Assembly: GCA_903927905.1 (NCBI GenBank)
Contig: CAIYOY010000089.1
Span: forward strand, 1 to 35,837
Origin: an uncultured Verrucomicrobiales bacterium
Lineage (GTDB): Bacteria > Verrucomicrobiota > Verrucomicrobiia > Limisphaerales > Palsa-1400
Reading direction: 5' to 3'
DNA: 35,837 nucleotides
Positions 1-7,500 of the stretch are shown piece by piece. The notes beneath the pieces are model-generated. The model was not told where the DNA came from. It saw nothing but the letters and a program-made list of their open reading frames with translations, and searched no databases. The translations under genes and the position numbers were made by a program. Positions within the stretch are counted from its first letter, which is position 1, and every line of letters begins with the position of its first letter.

Positions 1-2
1 CG

Positions 3-542
3 CTGCCGGTGCCGCGCATGGTGGCGCCGCTGATGCTGAAAGGCACCGCCGCCGGGGTTGGCGTGGCGCTGCTCTATCGCCTGACGATCCAGCCGCACAT
101 CGCCACGCTCCCGGCTTTGGTGCTGTCCGTCGCCCCTTTCATCCTGAACGCGCGCCTCAAACCCCTGATGATGCGCACGCCCGAGCGTGACAAACACATC
201 GTCAACGTCTCCGCCGTCGAAGGCCAATTCTATCGCCCGTCCAAAACCACGCGCCATCCCCACACCAACATGGCCAAAGCCGCGCTCAACATGATGACGC
301 GCACCGCCGCCGCCGATTACCAGACCGCCGGCATCCACATGAATGCGGTTGACACCGGCTGGGTGACTGACGAAGACCCCGTCCACATCGCCGCCCGCAA
401 AACTCAGGAACACCGCTTCCACCCGCCGCTCGACATCGTGGACGGCGCCGCCCGCATCGTGGACCCGATCATCGCCGGCTTCAACACCGGCGAACACCTC
501 TGGGGAAAATTTTTGAAAGATTATCTGCCAACGGACTGGTGA
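3..542 (+). CDS. SDR-family (short-chain dehydrogenase-like) protein, 3' part only
   Basis: The reading frame is open to the left window edge, so the true start and the N-terminal Rossmann glycine motif lie outside. What remains reads as the C-terminal half of a short-chain dehydrogenase/reductase: a beta-strand '[12 protein letters not shown]', a helix '[13 protein letters not shown]' carrying the expected Lys, and a '[12 protein letters not shown]' strand and loop after it. At the usual catalytic YxxxK position the Tyr is replaced by Thr (T-N-M-A-K), so classical SDR chemistry is doubtful. I recall a similar H-T-N-M-A-K pattern in a group of long bacterial and plant SDR-like proteins, so the change may be family-wide. 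It converges on the FMN reductase gene with a 48-bp gap. Substrate unknown. Confidence 0.75.
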   Translation: MPVPRMVAPLMLKGTAAGVGVALLYRLTIQPHIATLPALVLSVAPFILNARLKPLMMRTPERDKHIVNVSAVEGQFYRPSKTTRHPHTNMAKAALNMMTRTAAADYQTAGIHMNAVDTGWVTDEDPVHIAARKTQEHRFHPPLDIVDGAARIVDPIIAGFNTGEHLWGKFLKDYLPTDW

Positions 543-556
543 TTTATCCCTCGTAC

Positions 557-581
557 AAGTCAGAGTCTCGTTCCCTGACTT
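557..581. terminator. Hairpin between convergent genes, possible weak bidirectional terminator
   Basis: A perfect 7-bp inverted repeat (AAGTCAG at 557-563, CTGACTT at 575-581) with an 11-nt loop lies in the gap between the converging SDR-like and FMN reductase genes. There is no T-tract on either strand, so a terminator role is inferred from position only. Confidence 0.35.
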
Positions 582-590
582 CTGCGATAA

Positions 591-1193
591 TTAGGACTTG
601 GCGCTTCTATGCCGCGCCATGAAGCCGTGATCGCTGCCGGTGAGATCGGCGCGACGTTGTTGGGCGAGGAGGCGGCCGTAGGTGGCGATGTCGCGGACCA
701 TCATTTCCAGGCGCTTTTCGAACGCGGGGCTTAACGCTTTTCCGTCCGTTATGTCTTCGCCTTCTTTGCAGGAGACGCCGTAGGGCATGGACCAGGCGTA
801 GCATTGGCGGGCGACGGTACGGAGTTGGTCGGTTACGGTCAGCCCTTTTTCATGGGAGGAAACGACGGTGGCGAACAGTTTGCCGGCAAATTCCTTCCAA
901 AAATGATCGAGAAAACTTTTGATCGTGCTGCTCATGCTGCCGTGATAATCCGGCGTGCCGAGCAGAAAGACATCGGCTTTTTCCACGCGCTTTTGCAATG
1001 GAGAGTATCCGGGCAACCCATGTGAAACATCGGGATTATACAAGGGCAGGGGATCGGTCTGAAAATCGAGCACATCCACGTCGCACCCGTGCGCTTTCAA
1101 TTTGGCGGTCAAGTCAAGCAAGACAGTACGGGTGATGGAGTTTTGATTCAGGCTGCCGATGACGGCGAGGATGTGGAGTGGCTGGTTTGACAT
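591..1193 (-). CDS. NAD(P)H-dependent FMN reductase / flavodoxin-fold oxidoreductase
   Basis: A 200-aa flavodoxin-like protein of the NADPH-dependent FMN reductase family (SsuE/ArsH/chromate-reductase type). The N-terminal strand and phosphate loop read 'ILAVIGSLNQNS' (residues 8-19), and the FMN isoalloxazine-binding segment is at about 79-96 (G-T-P-D-Y-H-G-S-M-S-S-T-I-K-S-F-L-D). The length suits the family. Members use NAD(P)H to reduce FMN or quinone-like acceptors in the cytoplasm; the acceptor cannot be told from sequence. It is the last gene of a minus-strand operon, starting 12 bp after the stop of the ABC ATPase gene, with no clear Shine-Dalgarno site. A link to alkanesulfonate use is unsupported because no ssu genes are nearby. 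Confidence 0.85.
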   Translation of the reverse strand: MSNQPLHILAVIGSLNQNSITRTVLLDLTAKLKAHGCDVDVLDFQTDPLPLYNPDVSHGLPGYSPLQKRVEKADVFLLGTPDYHGSMSSTIKSFLDHFWKEFAGKLFATVVSSHEKGLTVTDQLRTVARQCYAWSMPYGVSCKEGEDITDGKALSPAFEKRLEMMVRDIATYGRLLAQQRRADLTGSDHGFMARHRSAKS

Positions 1194-1205
1194 AAACTTA
1201 AGGCT

Positions 1206-2702
1206 CTAGTTTGCCGGCCCGGAAATACCGGCCATCAACCGCATTAGGTTGGGTTGCGAAAATTCCGCGCGGGTCAATTCTCCACTGACCTGTCCCTGTC
1301 GCATCACCAGGATGCGGCGACTCAGATTCATCACCTCGGGCAATTCCGATGAAATCACCAGGATGCCCAGACCGTTGCAGGCCAATTCGTCGAGCAACTG
1401 ATGAATCTCGGCCTTGGCCCCGACGTCCACGCCGCGCGTCGGTTCATCCACGATGAGGATGTCGCATTCGCGGGCCAGCCATTTGGCCAGGGCAATTTTT
1501 TGTTGATTACCGCCGCTCAAACCGGCGATGAGCGAATCCATGCTCGGAGCCTTGACCCGCAGACGGTCGGAATACTTTTTGGCCAGCGCGCGCTCTTCTT
1601 TGCGGCGGACAAAACCAAGACTGGTCAGGCGGGGCAGGGCGGCCAGGGAGGTGTTCTCGCGGCAATTCATGGACAGCACCAGGCCAAGACGTTTGCGATC
1701 CTCGGGCAACAGACCGATGCCGGCGGCGAGCGCGGCGGAAATTGAACCGGGAGATAATTCCTTGCCATGAGCAAAAATTTTTCCTGTGGCGGCAGCATCC
1801 AAACCAAAGATGGCCTGGGCGATTTCGCTGCGCCCCGCGCCGATCAATCCGGCAAAACCCAAGACCTCGCCGGCATGAAGGGTGAAGTTGATCCCGGAAA
1901 ATTTGCCGGGCGAACTGAGATTTTCCACCCGCAACAATTCCTTCCCCAGCGCGCGATCCAGATGCGCGGGCTTTTGAAAAACCACTTCGCGCCCGACCAT
2001 TTGATGGATCACCCGGTCGTGATTCGTTTCGGAAATTTTTTCCGTGATGACGTGGCGGCCGTCGCGCAGGACGGTGATGCTGTCGCACAATTTGAAAATC
2101 TCCTCCATGCGATGGGAAACATAAATGACCGTGATGCCCCGTTGCTTCAGGTGGGCCAACAACTCAAACAACCGTTCACTTTCGGCCACCGAGAGAGAAC
2201 TGGTCGGTTCATCCATGATGATGACCTGGGCCTTCGTGCCAAGCGCGGCCGCGATCTGCACCATCTGTTCCTGGCCGGTCGAAAGTTCGGCGATGGGCCG
2301 GGTCACATCAAGGTCGGAGCCGATCTCCGTCAGCATGGCCCGCGCCTTGTCGCGCATGGTCTTGCGATCCAGCCAGCCGAGGCGACGCGGCAGATCACCG
2401 AGACAAAGATTTTCCGCCACGGTCAGGTTCGGGCAAAAAGCCAGTTCCTGATGCACCATGGCGATGCCAAGTTTACGGGCGACCAAAGGCGTGGTTGGCT
2501 CGATGATCTGTCCATCAAGTTGAATGGCCCCGGAATCCTTCGTGTAAACACCCGCGAGAATTTTGCCGATGGTGCTTTTGCCCGCGCCATTCTCGCCGAT
2601 GAGCGCGTGACAACTTCCACGTTCCACGGAAAAGCTCACATCATCCAGCGCGAGCACGCCGGGACAGCGCTTCGTGATATTCTGGAAAGCTATAAAACTC
2701 AT
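1206..2702 (-). CDS. Sugar-type ABC importer ATPase with two nucleotide-binding domains (RbsA/MglA/XylG family)
   Basis: A 498-aa protein with the tandem ABC cassettes typical of the ribose/galactose/xylose importer ATPases. Domain 1 has Walker A GENGAGKST (36-44), signature LSTGQEQ (about 140-146) and Walker B IIMDEPTSSL (161-170). Domain 2 has the family-typical degenerate Walker A GLIGAGRS (285-292), signature LSGGNQQK (395-402) and Walker B ILIVDEPTRG (415-424). Such ATPases energise uptake of monosaccharides or nucleosides through an RbsC-type permease and a periplasmic binding protein; neither is encoded in this window. Its ATG overlaps the stop of the receiver gene by 4 bp (ATGA), so translation is probably coupled. 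Substrate unknown. The permease could lie elsewhere in the genome. Confidence 0.93.
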   Translation of the reverse strand: MSFIAFQNITKRCPGVLALDDVSFSVERGSCHALIGENGAGKSTIGKILAGVYTKDSGAIQLDGQIIEPTTPLVARKLGIAMVHQELAFCPNLTVAENLCLGDLPRRLGWLDRKTMRDKARAMLTEIGSDLDVTRPIAELSTGQEQMVQIAAALGTKAQVIIMDEPTSSLSVAESERLFELLAHLKQRGITVIYVSHRMEEIFKLCDSITVLRDGRHVITEKISETNHDRVIHQMVGREVVFQKPAHLDRALGKELLRVENLSSPGKFSGINFTLHAGEVLGFAGLIGAGRSEIAQAIFGLDAAATGKIFAHGKELSPGSISAALAAGIGLLPEDRKRLGLVLSMNCRENTSLAALPRLTSLGFVRRKEERALAKKYSDRLRVKAPSMDSLIAGLSGGNQQKIALAKWLARECDILIVDEPTRGVDVGAKAEIHQLLDELACNGLGILVISSELPEVMNLSRRILVMRQGQVSGELTRAEFSQPNLMRLMAGISGPAN

Positions 2703-3064
2703 GCTGGAATCAATTGCTGGACTTCCTTGAGCAGATCATTGAGCGAATCCGTTTTGCACAGGCACGCGCTGGCCCCGAGGGAAATGGCCTCTTCTTTCAC
2801 CGCCGGGTCCGCCCCCAACCCGGTGAACATGATGACCGGAACCTTGGGATATTTCTCTTTGAAATAAACCAGCAGATCGAGACCGTTTTCATCCGCGATG
2901 CCGATATCCAAAATAAAAAGTGTGGCGGCGACGGTTTCGGCCAGGCGCTTGGCTTCGGTCATGTTGGCAGCCGCAGTGACGGCGAAACCTTTTTTCCTAA
3001 AACAAAGCGACAACGTTTCGCGCATCGGAATTTCGTCATCTACGAAGAGAATGTGTGGGTTCAT
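2699..3064 (-). CDS. Stand-alone response-regulator receiver domain protein
   Basis: A 121-aa CheY-like receiver with nothing after it. The acidic pocket is D9/D10, the phospho-acceptor is D53 (in 'ILDIGIADENG'), the switch Thr is T81 ('MFTGLG') and the conserved Lys is K104 ('CLCKTDSL'). With no output domain, it would act by protein contact or in a phosphorelay. It sits 6 bp after the modular protein gene and overlaps the ABC ATPase start by 4 bp, so all are probably one transcript. The nearest kinase is the hybrid kinase at 4505-8914 on the same strand, a plausible but unproven partner. The Cys residues around K104 (C101, C103) are unusual. Confidence 0.9.
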   Translation of the reverse strand: MNPHILFVDDEIPMRETLSLCFRKKGFAVTAAANMTEAKRLAETVAATLFILDIGIADENGLDLLVYFKEKYPKVPVIMFTGLGADPAVKEEAISLGASACLCKTDSLNDLLKEVQQLIPA

Positions 3065-3070
3065 GGGTTT

Positions 3071-4042
3071 TTAAGTTGGCGGTTTAAATGGAGTGGGTGG
3101 AGCCGGGCCGACCGGTGGAGTGGGCGCGGACGGTGACGGAGGCGCGGGTTTGTCTTTTTTCTTTTTCTCTTTGGGCGGCGGTGGAGCGTCTGCGGCGCGC
3201 ACCCAGCCTTTTTCCACGGAAAATTCATAAGCCCATTTGCCCGCGATCTTTTTTTCCACCCAGAAAGCCTCGGCCACATTGACCATCGGCGGATTGGCGG
3301 CCCAGCCGGCGGCATTGGAGTAAGGATAAAGCGTGTACTTTTGTTTGTCGCGATCGAAGAGATGGACGACATCACCTTCGGCCACCGGAAACCCCAGATC
3401 AATATGCAGGCTGCCGGGTTGCGGCACGCAGGAACTGCGGATGGAAAATCCTTCCGGAATGGATTGCGTGGAATAACCGGCCACTTCACCGACGAACAGC
3501 AGCAGGAGATATTCCGCCGTCGGATTGAAGAACACCGCACCTTCCCCCGGCACCAAACTCTGGCCGGAATTGGTCCACTCGCCATCTTCGTAGAGGCTTT
3601 CCACCAACGTGGAAGTTTTTGAATCAAAGCGGCTGACGGTGACTCCATTGGGCAAATCCTTGAACAGAACCGCGATGGAATTATCGGCTGCTTTCAACGG
3701 ATTGGCCACGAGTGAATAGCCGGGCGGCAGGGACGTGGTGACGAACCCGATGACGTTGGTCGAATAAACTCCCTCCACCACGATGCGATAAAAGCGATTG
3801 GAATGTCTGGGGGCTTCGGCATCCACATATTCGATTTCGCCGCGCGATTTTTCCGTGGCCAGGGTGGTCCATTGCCGCAGATTGCTGGTGGCCTGGACTT
3901 CGTAGGTGTAGCCTTTTTCCAATTCGCTTTTGAACTGGAAGGGGCGATAAGGAAAGCCCAGCGGAGAGACCAGGGTCGGCGGTTTGGCCGGCGGCCCGGT
4001 TTTTTTGCCCATGACCTTCTGCCAGAAGGATGAATTGCTCAT
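3071..4042 (-). CDS. Modular beta-rich protein with Pro/Lys-rich tail (PVC-type), function unknown
   Basis: A 323-aa protein taken from ATG 4042, which has an AAGAAAGAG stretch upstream. The open frame runs on to 4216, but that extension only translates the tRNA gene. Residues 38-91 form a fibronectin-like module (Y-x-V-Q-A-T-S-N-L-x-x-W-T at about 47-59, R-F-Y-R-I near 83-87). Residues 100-280 look like a twofold repeat: 'PPGYSLVANPL' is echoed by 'PEGFSIRSSCVPQPG', with 'VPGEGAVFF' and 'VNVAEAFWV' at equivalent places. I associate this module with secreted Verrucomicrobia proteins. The last 40 residues are rich in Pro and Lys. No signal peptide is seen with this start. It is the first gene of the operon with the receiver, ABC ATPase and FMN reductase; its role there is unknown. 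Confidence 0.75.
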   Translation of the reverse strand: MSNSSFWQKVMGKKTGPPAKPPTLVSPLGFPYRPFQFKSELEKGYTYEVQATSNLRQWTTLATEKSRGEIEYVDAEAPRHSNRFYRIVVEGVYSTNVIGFVTTSLPPGYSLVANPLKAADNSIAVLFKDLPNGVTVSRFDSKTSTLVESLYEDGEWTNSGQSLVPGEGAVFFNPTAEYLLLLFVGEVAGYSTQSIPEGFSIRSSCVPQPGSLHIDLGFPVAEGDVVHLFDRDKQKYTLYPYSNAAGWAANPPMVNVAEAFWVEKKIAGKWAYEFSVEKGWVRAADAPPPPKEKKKKDKPAPPSPSAPTPPVGPAPPTPFKPPT

Positions 4043-4155
4043 GCCCGGACTCTTTCTTGTTGAACGTGTCTTGCCATAAGGCGTTTCAAACTGTGCCACA
4101 CGACCTGTTCGCAGACTGAAAGTGTTGGGCCAAACCGAATGCGAACCGATAAAAA

Positions 4156-4232
4156 TGGTCGGGGCGGTGAGATTTGAACTCACGACCTTCTGAACCCCAT
4201 TCAGACGCGCTACCAAGCTACGCTACGCCCCG
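4156..4232 (-). tRNA. tRNA-Pro (GGG anticodon), CCA encoded
   Basis: Read on the minus strand, 77 nt fold as a complete cloverleaf. The acceptor stem CGGGGCG pairs with CGCCCCG, followed by discriminator A and an encoded CCA (4156-4158). The D-loop contains AGCTTGGTA, the anticodon arm is TCTGA-ATGGGGT-TCAGA with anticodon GGG at 4196-4198 and G37, and the T arm is GTGAG-TTCAAAT-CTCAC. The C1-G72 pair and G37 fit proline tRNAs. It decodes CCC and CCU. Its 3' end lies 113 bp upstream of the start at 4042, so read-through into that operon is possible. Confidence 0.97.
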
Positions 4233-4307
4233 ACTGAGACGAAAGCTTGGTCAGTGTAGGGGAATGTTTTTGGAATTCAACAAGATTTAACGGAAGAATT
4301 GGGTGCT

Positions 4308-4487
4308 GAGCGCATCTCATTAACAACGGGTTTCAACCCGGTGGCCAAGCGAGCGTGGTATAAAAACTGTTTCAACAGTTTTGGGTGCTCTGGTAAACGG
4401 TTAAAACCGTTGAAAATCTTTTCCGGCTATCCGCTCCACCGGGTTAAAACCCGGTGTTAATGAGATTTCCCAAACTCAGATGCGCCC
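4308..4487. repeat. Inverted-repeat element with four hairpins (MITE/REP-like), related to the element at 11689
   Basis: The ends are GAGCGCATC (4308-4316) and GATGCGCCC (4479-4487), imperfect inverted repeats. Just inside, 31-bp arms at 4314-4344 and 4436-4466 are complementary at about 29 of 31 positions. Four short palindromes share a GTT-(TC or AA)-AAC core with different but complementary flanks: CGGGTT/AACCCG in the left arm, AAAACTGTT/AACAGTTTT (4363-4382), AACGGTT/AACCGTT (4396-4411) and GGGTT/AACCC in the right arm. There is no reading frame. The left end shares the 13-mer GCGCATCTCATTA with the 11689 element. No clear target-site duplication is seen here. It fills most of the gap between the tRNA and the histidine kinase gene. 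Confidence 0.8.
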
Positions 4488-4504
4488 GTTGGCTTGACCA
4501 CCGG

Positions 4505-7500
4505 CTAAGCTTCCTGCTTCTCGTTTATGGTTTGATGGATCGTTTTCAGCAGCGTCTCCGCCGTGTAAGGCTTGGGGACGAAATATTTCACGCCCGCTCC
4601 CACCGCTTTGGCCACGCCTCCGTTGGCGCTCAAGCCGCTGGAGCCGATGATTTTCACCTCCGGATTCATGGACTTAAGCGCGATGATCAACGCCGGGCCG
4701 TCCATGATCGGCATGGCCATATCGGTCAGTACGGCGGCGATTTTCTTGGATTGCTGGGCATACAGCGACACCGCTTCCGCACCGTGACAAGCCAGCAGCA
4801 CATGATAACCAAACCGTTCCAGCGTACTTTTGGCGATCTTGCGGATGGCTTCCTCGTCATCCACCACCAAAATCAATTCACCATGGCCGCGGGGCAATTG
4901 GGTTTGTTCAATGGCGACCTGATCCGAAGCGGACTGAGTTGTGTTGGCCGGAAAATAGACTTTGAATTTCGTTCCCTTGCCCAACTCGCTGTAAAGGTGA
5001 ATGAAGCCGCCGTGACTTTTGACAATTCCAAGGGTGGTGGAAAGTCCCAAGCCGGTGCCTTTGCCCAATTCCTTGGTCGTGAAAAACGGTTCGAATATCC
5101 GGTCCCGGACCTCGGGCGGAATGCCCGTGCCGGTGTCTTCCACTTTTATCATGACGTAAGATCCCGGCTTTGATTCTGGATTCATCGCCGCATACGTTTC
5201 GTCCAACACCACGTTTTCCATGCCCACCGTGAGCGTGCCACCCTGCGGCATCGCATCCCGGGCATTGACGCATAGGTTCAGAAATACTTGATGAATTTGC
5301 GTCGGGTCACCGGTCACCGTCCAAAGATTTTTTGCCGGAGTGAAACGAATATCAATGGACTTGGGGAATGTGTCCTTCGTCACTTTTACCAAATCCCTCA
5401 GTATGTGCACCGGATTCACGGTCACACGTTCACCCTCGACCCCCCGCGCAAATGATAGCACTTGTTTGATCAGATCCGCGCCGCGTTGGGCACTGGTTTG
5501 CAAGGTGTTGAGCATCCCTTCAGCGTCCGGATCATGAACCATGTCCTTCAACACATCCACCGACATCAAAATCGGAGCGAGCACATTGTTCAGATCATGC
5601 GCAATCCCGCCCGCCAATGTGCCGACACTCTCCATCCGTTGCGCCCGGAGGAATTGTGCCTCCAATTTTTTACGCTCGGTCAGATCCAGGACGAAGCACA
5701 CCCCTTCATCTGAACCATCCTGAAAAGCCGACACACCGATCAAGACCGGGATTCGCTTGCCATCCTTGCGGATAAATTCTTTTTCATAGGGAGCGCAGAC
5801 ACCCTTGGCCACCAAGTCCGCCACGGCCAGACGATCGGCCTCAGCATATTGCGGCGGGGTCAACATCGGCCAGTTGATGGAACCTGCAGCCAACTCCTCG
5901 CGACCGTAACCGATGATATTGAGAAACGCATCATTCGCTCCGGTGATCAAACCGCTATTGGTCGCAAACATCACCCCTTGGACATTCGAATCCACCAACC
6001 GGCGGAAGCGCTCATCCGTATGTTTTCGTTCCGTGATGTCATCGGCGATGCCGACGATCCGCTGCACACTGCCGTCTTCATTCCGTACCGGGAAAGCGCG
6101 GTCGCGTATCCAACGCATCGTGCCATCGGGCCGGATAACGCGATATTCTTCGTCATATTCTCCCGTGACTTGTCTGCTGTTGACCGCTTGAAGCACCCGG
6201 GGCCGGTCGTCCACATGGATCGCTTCCGCCCAATTCAGTGGATTGCCGTAGAGGTCGGCGCAATTGCGGCCCCAGACTTTTTCATAAGCCGGACTGACAT
6301 AGAGCACCTTGTTTTGGGCTGGACTCGAAACCCAAAAGACCTGACTGATTTGTTCCGCAATCTCCCGAAAACGTTCCTCGCTTTCTTGTAGTGCCGTCAG
6401 GGTGCGTTTGCGTTCGGTGAAATCCTCCCCGAGGCTGGCCGTGCCTATGATCTGGCCGGAGGCATTGCGCAGCGGGGTATTGTTCCAGACAATGTCGCGC
6501 AGCTCGCCGGCCTTGGTCTTGATCGCGTTCTCGTGATGCGCCGGAATGGTCCCCGCGTCAATCGTGTCAAAGAACAATTTTTTTAGCGTGGTGTCGGAAT
6601 CCGGGATGAATGTTTGGAACCAGTCCGCCCCGATTATTTCCTCGCGTTTCCAACCGGTCAACCGGAGCAAATAATCGTTGGCAAACGTGATGATGCCATT
6701 CTTATCGAGCGTCATGGCGATCAACCCAACATTTTCCAGCATTTCCGTGAAGCGTCGCTCCGATTCCTTGAGCCCCTCCAGGGTTTGAATGCGTCTCAAG
6801 GCCCCGGCGCAATGATCGGCCAGGGCCTGGAGAATTTGCAAGTCCCCCTGATCATAAGCCTGCGGCGTGTAACTTTGGATGGAAAGAACGCCGATGACAT
6901 CTTTCTTATGGCGGATCGGCACATACATCAGTGAAGCCGAGCGACGCGAGGTGTCGCCGAATGGCTCCGCTGCCGTAGCCGGATCGGCGACATCATCCCG
7001 CAGGATCAAATGAGCGCCTGATTCGACTGTCTTCCGAATCATTTTACTGACCGGAAACCAATCGCCCTCCACGGCCATCTCGATCCTTTTACCATCTGAC
7101 TCATCCATGGCCTGGATGGCGAAGATCTGTTGTTTTTCCCGGGAGTATAAGTTGAACGTGCAGGAATCTATTTTCAGCAGCTTGTCAGCTTCTTCAATGG
7201 TGATTCGGGCCGCTTCTTTGGCGTTGGTGGCGGCACTGAGGCGGTGTCCCAGTTCGGAAAACACCTCAATCCTTTTTTCCGCTATCTTGCGGTCGGTGAT
7301 ATCCCTCGCCACTTTGGAAACACCGATGATTTGGCCCGTCGCATCCTTGATCGGTGAAGCCGTCACGGACACATCAATCACCCTGCCGTCCTTTTTCACC
7401 CGCAAAGTCTCAAAGTGTTCCACACTTTCGCCTTTCCGGATCTTGGCCAGGATCATATTCTCCTCATCTTGCCGATCATTCGGAATAAGGCGCAAAATAG

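Noticed and set aside
1767-2867. 366-codon plus-strand open frame antisense to the ABC ATPase gene
   Set aside because: It is a shadow of a well-supported gene on the other strand; its translation has no recognisable domain.
4043-4216. N-terminal extension of the 3071-4042 protein
   Set aside because: It translates the tRNA-Pro gene; the 'VVSSNLTAPT' peptide is the familiar tRNA artefact.
4363-4382. Intrinsic terminator for the histidine kinase gene
   Set aside because: The stem AAAACTGTT/AACAGTTTT is AT-rich and followed by GGG rather than a T-tract; it belongs to the repeat element.
4314-4466. Possible CRISPR-like repeat cluster
   Set aside because: The units are palindromes with different stems and no regular spacers; no cas genes are nearby. 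An inverted-repeat element explains it better.
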